64,000 nucleotides of DNA, from assembly GCF_033958435.1 (NCBI RefSeq), contig NC_134137.1, forward strand, positions 174,543,501 through 174,607,500. Direction: 5' to 3'. This stretch comes from Carettochelys insculpta. Lineage: Eukaryota; Chordata; Testudines; Carettochelyidae. Position 1 is the first letter of the stretch; each line of letters opens with the position of its first letter. A program made the translations under genes and the position numbers. Positions 1-10,779 of this stretch are shown here, one piece after another. The notes under the pieces are model-generated. The model worked only from the letters and a program-made list of their open reading frames with translations, was not told the origin of the DNA and ran no database searches.

Positions 1-2045
1 CATATCTGCCCAGTTAGATACAAAAGGTGTTTATTTTTATCATTCAGTCAAATGCTATCTATACTGAACTAGTAAAAAATGTTTACTTCAGGCCACAGAG
101 ACTTGCACGATGTCATATTTTCAACTGACAGAGTAGTGTGATCCACACAGACCTGTCAACAAAAGCAGGTCAGCAGGATTGAGCAAGGAAAAAAAAATCA
201 ATAAATCTTTGAATTAATCATGCAGCTGCCGGAGAGAATTATGAGTGCATGAAATGAGGTATGAAGGTAGATATCTATGGCAACTCTTTTTTTTTCCTGT
301 CTCAATTCAGTCTCTCTTCCTTTGTTTACCTGTTTTTGCTTCTCTTTTAATGTCAGGTCCAATATGTTCCTCTCAATTTTAAACCCAGTAATCAAATTTA
401 ATTCACAGAAAAATGTGTGTTACCTTTCTCTGTACAGCCATGTTTCTCCATCTTAATTTTATGCAGATTTGATATAATTAATAGAAGAGTTTTAGCTTGA
501 TAGAAAGCTGAGATTTTTTCCATCTTGTGCAGTGAATCGGACTGAAAACAACTGATGCTTCATTGCACAGAAGAGTAAAAAATTCATGTCCGCACTGCTG
601 ATGTCTCAGGTGAGCCACTGTCCTCATGTCTAATTGGGCACTTCTGCAACAATGCAATGGGGCATGAGCTTTGACCTCTCCAGAGACAAACAAACAAAAA
701 TCCACACCTGTGCAGGAATGCCAACCCAGATTCCCCATCTCAGTAGGCTGTTCTGAATAGTATATCGCAGACAAGTACAATCAATAGTCTTGATTTCTAG
801 ATATGTATGTTTGAGTTCAGGCTTCCAAATCAAGATTACAGTCGAAAGAAAAAGAAATGCAGGGTGGACACTGGGGAGAATAATTCGATACTAGTGAAAT
901 TAATTATTAATTAACACATTAATCTTTTTGGTAGATCTCTGTGGTCTAGATTTTATAAACTTAGTTTTGTCAGATTATCTGTTTGAAAGATTTAGCCTTA
1001 ATTAAAGTGTAGTTGTTTCAGGGGAAGTATTCCATATATCTTCCTTTACCAAAAGCTAAAGGTTTACTTCTGCCCTGATTTTGAGATGGGTAACGTGGAC
1101 AGCTGATAAGATTACTTCTTCAGGGATTGTCAGCCTGCTTTGAGGAAGAGCCTCTCCCATCTCTGCATTCCACACTTGCTGTATTTTTCACATGTAGGTA
1201 TCTGTCATGTACAACCAGTAGGAGGTTGTCTATGTCTCTGTGCCTAGGGAATTTGGCTCTGGCTAACTTCCATTTGGGGAGTGGCCCAGCTCTTGATGTT
1301 CACACTCACTGTAAATTCAAATTAATTTCCCTCTTTTGTATATGGGCTTTTTTTTAAATAAGATAATACTCATAAATTCCCTGAGTATAACCACCCTATT
1401 ATTTGTGGAAGGTCATGGCTACTCAGTTCAGGGATAATGTGTTTCAGCAGAGAAAAAAGAGTTGACTTGCAGCGGTTCAAATCATACTCTTCGTGAAAAA
1501 ATAAATTCATTGGTTTCCAAAAGGAAGACATCACATTCCAGACAGTCAGTATTAAGAAACAGGGAATAAAGTTGAATGTGAAGTGAAAGAAAAAATATCT
1601 CCTCAGGGCTCATCATTTTTGTGACTTTTAAACACTTTGGTATTTACATAAATAATAAAATGTAGGAGATTTATTTAAAGGGCCACAATAGAAAAATCAC
1701 ATTTATATGTTATGTTTTTCTATACTGTTACAAGTAACTCTCAACACGGTCACTGAGAGATAATAATGGGAAAATAAATTTCCTTTTTTATACTGTTTAC
1801 TTTATACATTTGTGCATTTTATGTGATTTTCTTCAGGCAACTCAGAAGAAAGAGAAATATTTACTTGAAAATAGAAAAGCTGCTCTGTGTTTATGTTTTA
1901 TTACACTTATTTGACAGAATGAATTGGTGCCATGTGCAAAATGATTTTTAACCACAAAAATTGGTTGTTTTTCATGTGATAGAGATTATTTAAATTTTAA
2001 AAAATAGTATGTGTATTTTGAAAAAAGGATTGGCCTATTTAAAAT
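1..2045. other. A/T-rich unique-looking DNA, no gene seen
   Basis: I see no supportable exon or recognisable transposon here. The open frames are short, overlap on both strands and resemble no family I know. The sequence is A/T-rich with many short A and T runs, as in intergenic or intronic vertebrate DNA. Confidence 0.6.
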
Positions 2046-2370
2046 GCTGGTTGTAGCTCTCTAGTCCAGCACTCTCTCATCTGGAAACATCTGTAATTTG
2101 GCATGATTTTAGTTAGCCAGATGACCACTTATCATGCACGTGGCCAAGTTTCCCATGGTCCCATAAAGTTTGTTTACATCTACCAGTTCCGATGCTCAGT
2201 GATGCGTTTTTATTTAGCTGTAATTTAACCCAAATGTGTTGTAAGAGCCCAGTAAGTAGTGAAAGTGTTGGTATGTGCTAGACAATATTAACCTGCTGTG
2301 GTCCAGCAAATCCTCTCATCCGGCACCAGTCAGGTCCCGAGGATGCTGGATGAGAAAGGTTCAACCTCTA
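2046..2370 (-). mobile_element. Tigger/pogo-like MITE, old copy
   Basis: This ~325-bp non-autonomous DNA transposon has inverted ends. The right end reads GAGAAAGGTTCAACCTCTA, and the left end carries the degenerate complement (GGTTGTAGCTCTCTAGTCC). Read on the minus strand, the interior matches the element at 45182-45505 along its whole length, including shared stretches near GGGACCTGACTGGTGCCG, TACTGGGCTCTTA and GGAAACTTGGCCAC. The two copies therefore belong to one family in opposite orientations. A TA at the right edge fits the TA target of Tc1/mariner-type transposons. It has no coding capacity. Assignment to the Tigger branch rests on CAGGTTGA-like ends in its relatives and is an inference. 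Confidence 0.75.
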
Positions 2371-2870
2371 TTGTTCAGTGCAAAACACAAGGAATTATCT
2401 ATGCGTACGAAATAACTTGCCTTGAAGCAAACTTCTCATTTAAAACAAAGTAGCTATATGAAAACTTAGATCTGTACATTCAGCCTTCTAATTCTTTTCA
2501 TATGTGTGTACAGTGCAAATTACTATTATCTTTTTATTGCAATTTGTTCTATTCAGTATCTTCGGTACTCTTGCAATAATAATGCATAAGCAATTAACGG
2601 AGTGTAGAGGTTGGAAAAAAGGCCATACTAAAATATGGGGAATGTACTGTATCAAGGACTAATACATTTACAGCATATTATATTTAAATATAGAATGCAA
2701 GGCCGGAAACACTGATGAAGTAAGTGATTTTGTGAGCTTCATGGCCTTTTTTCCCCCAAGCATTTTTGGTTTCATGAAATTGTAGTTTCACAAACTGTGC
2801 CCCTGAAAATAATGCAACTCAGATATTCAGCAACATTCAGTGAAACAACCCAAATATTTTTACCCAAGTG
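2371..2870. other. A/T-rich spacer, nothing recognised
   Basis: No gene or repeat is recognised. It lies between the Tigger-like MITE and the TG/TA microsatellite. Confidence 0.5.
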
Positions 2871-2871
2871 G

Positions 2872-2873
2872 AA

Positions 2874-2922
<49 letters not shown>
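2872..2922. repeat. (TG)n(TA)n compound microsatellite
   Basis: A run of TG dinucleotides passes directly into a run of TA dinucleotides. A shorter echo of the same pattern (GTGTGTCTATATATATA) occurs about 50 bases downstream as part of a local duplication. It is likely length-polymorphic. Confidence 0.95.
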
Positions 2923-2924
<2 letters not shown>

Positions 2925-3033
2925 TTACTAAAGAGAACTTTAGGACTTTTCTACAGAAACAAAGTTATGTGTGTCTATATATATATAATGATTTACTAAA
3001 GAGGACTTTGGAATTTTTCTATGGAAGCACAAA
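2912..3033 (+). repeat. Imperfect tandem duplication, two ~45-bp copies
   Basis: A stretch beginning TGATTTACTAAAGAG, followed by GACTTT and TTTTTCTA-type sequence, occurs at about 2920 and again at about 2988. TG/TA repeat lies before each copy. The second copy ends within a few bases of the CR1 3' end at 3038. Replication slippage in the microsatellite is the simplest explanation. Confidence 0.75.
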
Positions 3034-3324
3034 ATAATCATAGAATCACAGGGCTGGAAGGGACCTCAGGAGGTCATCTAGTCCAGCCCCCTGCTTCAAG
3101 TAGGATCAACCCCATCTAAGTCATCCCAGCCAGGACCTTGTCAAGTCAGGATTTAAAAAACTCTAGGGTTGGCAAATCCACCACCTCTCTGGGCAGTGCA
3201 TTCCAGTGCTACAGCACCCTCCTGATGAAGTAGTTTTTCCTAATATCAAACCTAATCCCCTCCTTCTGTAACTTAGGACCATTGCTTCTTGTTCTGCTAT
3301 CTCTCATGACTGAGAACATTTTCT

Positions 3325-4871
3325 CTACATCCTCTTTAGAGCACTGCTGCAGGAAGTTGAAGGTGCTATTAATTCACCCCTCAGTTTTCTTTTCTGTAAA
3401 CTAAATAAGTCGAAATCCCTCAGCCTCTTCTTATAGGTCTTGTGCTCCATCCCCTTAATCATTTTTGTTGACCTCCTCTGAACCTGCTCCAGGACATCCA
3501 CATCCTTTTTATATTGGGGGCCCCGAAACTGGACACAATATTCCAGATGTGGCCTCACCCATGCCGAATAGAGGGGAACAACCACTTCTCTAGATCTGTT
3601 CACAGTAGTCCTCCTAATGCACCCTAACATGCTGTTAGCCTTCTTGGCTACAAGGGCACACTGTATATTCATATCCAGCCTTTCATCCACCATAACCCCT
3701 AGGTCCCTTTCCACTGTAGTGCTGCTTAGCCAGTCAGTCCCCAGCCTATAACAATGCTTGGGATTCTTCTGTCCCAAGTGCAGGACTCCACACTTCCTGT
3801 TGAACCGCAGCAGATATCTTTCGGCCCAATCCTCCAATGTATCCAGGTCCCTCTGGATCCTATCTCTACCCTCCAACATGTCTGCATCTCCCTCTAGATT
3901 AGTGTTGTCTGCAAAGTTGCTGAGGGTGCAATCCAGTTCCTCATCCAGGTCATTAATAAAGATGTTGAACAACACTGGCCCCAGAACCAAGCCTTAGGGC
4001 ACTCTGTTTGAAACCAACAGCTATCCAGATATTGACCCATTGGCCACTGCCCACTGGGCCTGACTGTCAAGCCAGTTTTCTATCCATTTTATAGTCCACG
4101 GATCCAATCCATATTTGCTCAACTTGTGGACAAGAATGTTGTGGGAGACTTTTCAAATGCTTTGCTGAAGTCAAGGTATATCACATCCACTGAGTTCCCC
4201 ATGTCCACGGAGCCAGTTACCTCATCATAGAAGTTAATCAGATTGTTCAGGCACAACTTGCCCTTGTAGAATCCATGCTGACTATTCTTGATCACTTTCC
4301 CCTCTCCCAAGTGCTCCAAAATGGATTCCTTGAGGATCCCCTCCATCATTTTTCTGGGGATTGAGGTAAGGCTGACGGGTCTATAGTTCCCTAGATTGTC
4401 CTTCTTTTCTTTTTTTAAAGATGGGCACTACATTTGCCTTTTTTCAGTCATCCAGGATCTCTCCCAGTCTCCAAGAGTCTTCAAAGATGATGGCCAAAGG
4501 CTCAGCAATGACATCTGACAATTCCCTCAGGACCCTTGGGTGCATTAAATCCAGACCCATGGATCTGTGTACATCTATTTTTTCTAGGTAGCTCTTAACT
4601 CGCTCCTTCCCCATCGATGGCTGCCCTCCACCTTCCAATACTGCATTGTCTAGCGCCGTAATGTAGGAGCTGTCCTTGTCCATGAAGACTGAGTCAAAAA
4701 AGTGTGGAGTACTTCAGCTTTTCTTACATCATCTGTCCCTAGGTTACCTCTTTCATCTAGTAACGGCCCCACACCTTCCCTGATAACCCTCTTATTGTTA
4801 ACATGCCTATAGAAACCCTTCTTATTACCCTTCACATCCCTTGCCAGCTGTAGTTCCAATTGTGCTTTCAC
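3325..4871 (-). pseudogene. CR1 ORF2 reverse transcriptase remnant, broken
   Basis: RT pieces lie on the minus strand in at least four segments: 4650-4871 (GNKKGFYRHVNNKR), 4444-4683 (MGLDLMHPRVLREL), 4119-4349 (SQHGFYKGKLCLNNL, then DFSKAFEKS, motif A) and 3325-3990 ([14 protein letters not shown], then the catalytic box and C-terminal region). Motif A begins with the expected Asp. The catalytic FADD box reads FADN: codon 3904-3906 is AAC where Asp is expected, consistent with a CpG transition. Internal stops and frame changes separate the segments, so the copy is dead. Confidence 0.92.
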
Positions 4872-5061
4872 TTTCCTGATTACTGCCCGGCATTCTCCAG
4901 CCCTAGATTTATACTCCTCCTTAGTCAGTTGTTCACTTTTCCATTGCTTGTATGTATCCTTTTTGAGTGTAAGCTGACCAAGGATTTCCCTTTAAGCCAA
5001 GCAGATTGCCTACTATATTTGCACTTCTTACTATGCCTTGGGATGGTTTGTTCCTGTGCCT

Positions 5062-5790
5062 TCAGTACAACTTCTTTGAAATACTGCCAGTTCTATTGGA
5101 CTCTCTTTTCCCCTTCATCTTCATTTTCCAAGAGATCGTGCCCACCAGTTCTCTCAGGGAGTCAAAGTCTGATCTTTTAAAATCAAGGGTCTGTATGTTA
5201 CTGCTCACCTTTCTTCCTTTTGTCAGGATCCTGAAATCTACCATCTCATGGTCGCTGCAGCCCACTTTGCCACCCACTTCTATTTCTCCTTCTAGTTCTT
5301 CCCTGTTTGTGAGCAGCAGGTCAAGTTGTGCATGGCTGCTGGTTGGTTCCATCGGCACTTGTACCAAGATGTTATCTCCAACATTCTCCAAAATCTTCCT
5401 CGATTTTTTGTGTGCTGCTGTATTGGTCTCCCAACAAATGTCTGGATGATTAAAGTCTCCCATGAGAACCAGGGCCTGTGATTTGGAAGCTTCTCTTAGT
5501 TGTCTGAAGAATTCCTCATTTACCTCATCTTCCTGATCTGGCGGTCTGTAACAGACTCCAACTACAACATCACCTTTGTTATGTCCACCTTTAAGCTTAA
5601 CCCAAAACACTCAACTGTTTTTTCTCCCTCCTAATGCTGGAGCTCTGAGCTATCATACTGCTCCCTCACGTAGAGTGCAAGTCCTCCTCCTTTTCTCCTG
5701 TCTGTCCTTCCTAAACAGTTTATAACCTTCCATTACTGTGATCCAGTTATGTGAATCCTCCCACCAAGTCTCCGTTATTCCAACCATAGC
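5062..5790 (-). pseudogene. CR1 ORF2 endonuclease domain remnant
   Basis: This is the APE-type EN part of the CR1 copy, which would nick target DNA. The minus-strand translation shows GITETWWEDSHNW and GYKLFRKDRQ near 5700-5790, then VVVGVCYRPPDQ, the GDFNHPDICWE motif that carries catalytic Asp and Asn residues, and SDHEMVDF with the terminal catalytic His. Between about 5610 and 5700 the frame shifts and stops. The first part of the domain is absent at the truncated 5' end. The visible motifs are conserved, but the protein cannot be made intact. Confidence 0.9.
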
Positions 5791-5868
5791 ATGGCAGTGC
5801 CTCATTTGCATTTTGAATGGCCATAATTTACATGCCCCTTCCAAAAGGAAGGAGTAGTGTGGCCACAG
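5791..5868. mobile_element. Palindromic MITE fragment (right end) joined to CR1
   Basis: The segment runs from GTGCCTCATTTGCAT through CTTCCAAAAGGAAGG to GTGTGGCCACAGC. It is collinear with the right end of the 50875-51308 MITE (CTCATTAGC, TTCCAAAAGGAAGG, GTAGACACAGCC). Only the last ~75 bases of the element are present. The left edge lies where CR1 homology stops, so one element interrupted the other or a deletion joined them. Confidence 0.6.
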
Positions 5869-6948
5869 CAATTTTCCATCATCTCCAACAAACACACAAA
5901 AGAAATAAGTGGTCACAGTTGTGTGGTGAGGCTGCATCTGCTTTTCTCTTGTGCTCAATCCTGCACATTCTCTGCCTTTTGGATTGACTTTGCCAGAACT
6001 CTTGATTTGGATTGGAGTTCCCTGAGTGGAAGATTTGGAAAGGGAAGCTCACTAAATGAATGGGATGGGAAATCATGGCTTGTAAATGTAGTCAGTAAAA
6101 ATCCAAGAAAACTGTTTGCCTTTTGCCTCTCCATTTTCATTTTGATATGTTTTCTTACCATGTGTAATATTGCCTAGTAATAAGTCTCTGCAAGGAAGCA
6201 GTACAAACAAGTATTAAAAATGCCAATAAATATGTCAGATAAAACTGGAGATTGGCTGTCTCTTTTAATCAGTGAAAATTAATTACATTAAAAACTGGAA
6301 ATGTCTTTCCCTTCTTCTTTGTGACTCCTGTCCTTTTACAAATGACATGCATGGCTGAAGTTCAAGAGACATTATAATCTCTCCAATTAATACCTTATCT
6401 GAAATGTGTGGAAGTTACGTGGCTTAACTGAGGTTTTCTATGGTACTGTTAATTTCCTTCATTCTTCCCCAGACTTTAGTAAGGAGAAAGGAATGCTAAA
6501 TATTACAGTTCACTTAGGTTAACGTGTTGTATGCTAGCAAACACCTTCAGAACATTTGTGAAGAATATTGTATTTTCTGCTGAATTAAAACTGTTAGAGC
6601 AGAGAGGATTTGTATGTAGCAGTTTAATTACACCATTCGTCCAAGCTGCTTCTCTTAAATGAAATCAATGCCATTTTTGCATTCCTAATGGGAACCTCTT
6701 TAGTTAAATATACAGGCATTTTTCACCTTCATTCTGATTGCAGGAGCATAAGATTCCTGAGTTGCTATGGTGCAAGTAGGTATTGGCTTCAGCCAAGTGT
6801 ATTGAGGAACACTAAACTAGATGGTCACATTGATGTGCCCTGCTTGCTTTAAGACTTTGCTTTGTTGCCCCAAAGTTACACATCCAAGATTCATGCAACT
6901 CAGGTTTGAGGGATATTTTAAAGTGCAACTTCAATGACATTATCTCTT
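5869..6948. other. A/T-rich spacer, nothing recognised
   Basis: No supportable exon or repeat. The short open frames on both strands have no recognisable motif. Confidence 0.5.
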
Positions 6949-6951
6949 TAT

Positions 6952-7204
6952 GGCTATGTCTACACTAGACTACACTACACTATGAACAGATGGGAATAAG
7001 GGGATTTTGAAGTAGCCGGGGTCCTTTCGAAAAGGAGCCCCATCTGAATGAGCCGCGTGGCAGCGAGCTGCCTCAATTTCGAAGTGCTGCGGCTGCCTGC
7101 ATGCTAATGAGGCCCTGCATGTGTATTTCAGCACTGCATTAGTAAACTTCAAAATGGCCATTTGCATGGCCATTTCGAAGTTTTTGGCTAGTGTAGACAC
7201 AGCC
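6952..7204. mobile_element. GGCTRTGTCTACAC MITE, family A, left arm mostly lost
   Basis: A non-autonomous DNA transposon with inverted ends GGCTATGTCTACACTAG and CTAGTGTAGACACAGCC, flanked by a 3-bp duplication TAT (6949-6951 and 7205-7207). Only about 40 bases follow the left end before the central AATAAGGGGATTTTGAAG motif. The right arm is complete: TCCTTTCGAAAAGGAGCC, CATGCTAATGAGG, then GGCCATTTGCATGGCC. Full-length relatives (42785-43208, 21317-21752) have both arms, so this copy is deleted internally. It has no coding capacity. Confidence 0.9.
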
Positions 7205-7605
7205 TATTACAGTTATTATGTGGGTACTTTTGAAGCGCTCTATCAACATTTGTCTTTGGAAATCTCGTTTTCAGGTATATGTAAAATGAACATAAAATGA
7301 TTTGTGGACTGAACTTGGTCCTGTAAGTCCAACATTATTTACATGACCATCTATTAGGCCATTGTAGATTTATTACTTTTAAAATCAGCAGTTGTGAGGA
7401 TTGAAGCCCTAGCTCACATGAAAAATTTAGAGGTAGAGACACAGGAAAGACTTTCAGGAGCATAGCAAGATCTCAGAAGGCTTGTTGCAAGTGCAAGAAT
7501 GCTGGTTAATAGAATGTGCTGGTTATCCAAATGCCAGACAACATGGCTTTTACTGCATATCCTTTAAAACTGAGCCACAAATAAAGTAAGTGGTCTATCA
7601 TACTA

Positions 7606-8179
7606 CAGGTTAAAACTCCCAAATCTAGTGCTCTTGTGTCTGGCAACATCTGTCATCCAGCAGGACCATGGATCTTGCAGAACCAGAGAGTCCTGGGACT
7701 AGGAGGAGGAGGAGCCAGCCAGACCAGCAGCAGGAGCCCAGGGAAGGGCAGCCACAGCTGATCTGATATCAACGTCGGGGTGGGCAGCAGCCAGGGAACC
7801 CAGAAGGAGCAGCAGCAGGGAGCAGTGGCCCTGGCTGGTAAGCTGGCAGCTCATCTCCTGGGCTGCATGGGAAGGCAGGGCCCCTGGAAACCACATCTGG
7901 GGCTGTGCGGGAAGCTGCAGCCACAGGGGGAGTTAAAAAAAATAACCTGCCACAAATACTTGAAAGACCCTCTCTCAAGAATTGAACTTACAACCAGGGG
8001 TTTACTAGGCTAATGCTGTGGCTGGGGAGCAGTGGCTGGGGCCAGGAGCTGACTGCTAGGGATCCTCTGTGAGGGGAGAGGAGGTTGAGAAGCCACAGGC
8101 ATGGAGTCCAGAAGCAGGGGCTGAGGCCAGCATAGAGGCAGAAAAGACCAAGGGTTCTGGAAGAGGGAGACTGAAACTG
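7606..8179. mobile_element. Tigger/mariner-like MITE, 574 bp, GC-rich interior
   Basis: The ends are inverted: CAGGTTAAAACTCCC on the left and GGGAGACTGAAACTG on the right. They form an imperfect ~30-bp TIR and begin and end with CAG/CTG. TA dinucleotides sit on both sides (7604-7605 and 8180-8181), as expected of a Tc1/mariner-type TA target duplication. The interior is G-rich and much richer in GC than the surroundings. Short open frames cross it on both strands but show no transposase motif. The left end also resembles the GGTTGAACCTCT ends of the copies at 2.0 and 45.2 kb, so it may share their transposase source. Confidence 0.75.
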
Positions 8180-8404
8180 TATAGAATTCAGCAAATCCAT
8201 TGTAAGAAAGTGGCCTCATCCCAAGTTTTGGAACAGCTTTTTATTGATCTTGACACTTGTGACCAGGAATATATCAATAGCACTCTCAGAAACATGCATT
8301 TCTTCTGTGAAGAACTTTTGGAAAAAAAACATCAGGACCAGTTCTGCACAAACTCAAACTTACTCTGGCACCCAAAGCAGTACTACATAACATGTCTGAT
8401 CTGT

Positions 8405-8530
8405 TTTGTCTATAATAAGTAGCAAACTCCTTAGGCAGAGAGCATGTCCTATTGTATGTTTTTACAGCACTCACTGAATTATTTTCCTTTCTGTGTGCAT
8501 TATAGCAAGCACAGTATCTCTAATGGTTAC
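8405..8530 (+). repeat. Possible L2/MIR-type 3' tail
   Basis: The stretch AAACTCCTTAGGCAGAGAGC followed by ATGTCCTATTGTATG and TTTTACAGCA resembles the tail shared by vertebrate L2 LINEs and MIR SINEs (AACTCCTTGAGGGCAGGGAC, then TGTACAGCACCTAGCA). Only the tail is visible. The match is short and old. Confidence 0.4.
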
Positions 8531-10369
8531 AAAATAGTTTCCATTATAATCCCACTTTCAGACTCAAAAATGGCCATTAACCAAGAGCCGAACCAACCTC
8601 CTTTTGTTTTCGTTCAGCACCTGCTTACTGCGTTGATGGGGATGTATAGAATCCCAAGGAAAGATAAAGGTTGTATCTTATTTCTGGCTCTTCAGATCTT
8701 AATTGGTAAAGTTTGAATGCTAACATTATTAAGCACATGATTTTTATTTCTTTTAAACAAGGGAGGTCTTCATTTTATTAACAGTTCTTTTTATATCTGT
8801 CGTTACAGAACCAAAATCAAAGGCCAGGAAATGCAAATATCTGGGTTCCAAGAATAATGTTGTCTCAATTATGTTAAAAAATCATTGTATCCATATATCA
8901 TTTTTGATTAAGTATATGCAGCAGCTTAATAAATTGTGATTAGTAGCTTAATAAATTGTGATTTTTGGATATAAGTAACACAGTGTACTGGATGTGCTGC
9001 TCTTCCTAGTTAATATTGTTGGAGCCTCAGCTTTTGCATTTCTTGACTTGTTATTTTAGTTATGCAATGATGGTGTTGATATTTTTTAAGTAGTTTTCTG
9101 GGGAATTTAATATATTCTTACAGGAGAGATGTTAAATTCCCTCTAGAAAGAGAAAACGGCAAATGTCAAGATAAAGATATGCCATTAGAAAGGTCATGCA
9201 GTTGTAAGTGAGATTTAGCCACAAGTAATAAAGTGGATTAAATTAATTGACTTGTTACAAACAGGATTCCACTTGATGCCTAGAAATGTTGTGAACTAGG
9301 CCTAGAAAGGAAAAGCAATGGGTTGGAATAGTAGAAATAATTAAAGTCTGAACTGTAGTAAAAATTTGTAAAATGCCGAAGCTGTCCTACTTCACTTGAG
9401 TATTTCTTTATGTAATTACTTTGTGAACCATCAAAAATAATGGTAATGAGTGGGTTTGACAAGTACCATCTTGTAAAACATTCTCAGAAAATACATTCAA
9501 AATATTTAATTGTTTAATTAAAATGTAGTTTAATCCTCATTTAATTAAAAACAAAAGCAACAAACTAACGTGATAATTTAATTACCACTGTATGCCACAA
9601 AACCCATTGCTTGCTCCCTGAAGTGGCCACTCAGAAACTCATGCCAGTTGTGGGAATAAAACTTGGGACTACTTGTATCCAAAATACAGGGACTCTTGCC
9701 CCTTCAGCAAATCTCTGTTGTAGGGTAGCTGTTTCACAGACATATGCCCAACATAATAGAGCAGTATTGGTTCTGTCCAGCTGAGGGCAACAATACACAT
9801 CCATTTTAAGCACTGGATTATACTGTATTGATTTGGGTGTGGTCGGCAAGCTTTTTTTTTTTCCTCCCCAAAAGTAACTGAATAAACTGTTAACCAAATA
9901 CAATGTTACAGGTAATCTGCATGGTAGCAGGAAAGGCAGCAAAACAATTCCCGTCAAAAAAACTGCTTCCTCTGCCTTTATGCAGAAGATGGGGCTGGTT
10001 TTAGTATTCAGAAATTGCTTTTCAGATACAGCTGCTTTTAGATGCCAATCCTAAAATTTACAATGGACATTCATTTTACTGTGTGGTTCTGTGTGGATGC
10101 AACAATCTGTCCATGAGCTATCATTACAGGATTGCAGGCTTGTTTGTTAAAGAACAAAAGAAGCATGTGAAAGGTGAAGGGTTAAAAACAGGAAAAGTGT
10201 TGATGGAGATAAGGCAATTAGTTAGTACTGAAAATAAGCTTAAAAACCCATCAGATTTTTAAAACTGCAATAAATTTTTAAACAAAGAAATCATGTAGTC
10301 TCTGATCAAGTGGTATAAAGTAGCTAAGACTATTCAATGATTGTGGACAGATCTGTTCTCTAGCTAGTG
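8531..10369. other. A/T-rich spacer with a 22-bp tandem duplication
   Basis: No gene recognised. The only structure I see is a direct repeat of AGCTTAATAAATTGTGATTA at 8923 and 8945 (period 22). The rest is A/T-rich. Confidence 0.5.
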
Positions 10370-10779
10370 TATAAGTCTCTTTGTCGACTGAAGTAACCAT
10401 CAGAAGGGATTTCCCACCAAAACTTCTGTCCACAGATTGTATCTACTCATAAAAGCAGGTCAAAAGAGCAATCCACTCAGTCAACAAAGAGCAGGCAGAC
10501 TGCCTGGCCCGCTCTTGACAGAACGGCTGATCAGAAGCTCTGCAAACAGTGCTTCCCAGTGAACTGGAAGCACTCTCTGCCAGCAAATGGGGCCCCAGAG
10601 CATCTACACGGCTGTTTTGTTGACAGAACACTGGTGAGAGAGGCATTATACCTGAATGGGGAGAGGTATAACACTGCTGGCAGATGTTCCAGGTTTTGTT
10701 GACAAACTGTCGACAAACACATTTTCCGTGAAAATACTCTGCAGTTTTGCTGGGAAATTCGTCTTGTGTAGACATAGCC
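10370..10779. mobile_element. TIR-type MITE, family B (TGTTGACAAA interior)
   Basis: The right end GTCTTGTGTAGACATAGCC at 10761-10779 is the shared MITE terminus. The interior is filled with TTGACAGAA/TTCTGTCAA and GTTGACAAACTGTCGACAA motifs, as in the 20129-20807 copy and partly the 54267-54623 copy. The left end is decayed; the paired AAAACTTCTGTCCACAG lies near 10420. The edge at 10370 is approximate. No coding capacity. Confidence 0.7.

Larger units (their letters stand above)
3038..5790 (-). mobile_element. CR1 LINE, long 5'-truncated and inactivated copy
   Basis: CR1 non-LTR retrotransposons move by target-primed reverse transcription using an APE-type endonuclease (EN) and a reverse transcriptase (RT) encoded in ORF2. 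Read on the minus strand from about 5790 to 3038, this copy has a partial EN (GITETWW, YRPPDQ, GDFNHPDICWE, SDHEMVDF), a linker, the RT, a C-terminal region (RPHLEYCVQFRGP, LEQVQRR) and a 3' end with the TCATAGAATCA signature at 3040. The N-terminal EN and ORF1 are missing. The reading frame is split into pieces by stops and frameshifts. The copy ends on its 5' side against a MITE fragment. The 3' end is complete, which is typical of CR1. Confidence 0.95.

Noticed and set aside
5006..5449. 147-codon plus-strand open frame
   Set aside because: It is antisense to the CR1 endonuclease region, whose motifs (GDFNHPDICWE, SDHEMVDF) are clearly on the minus strand.
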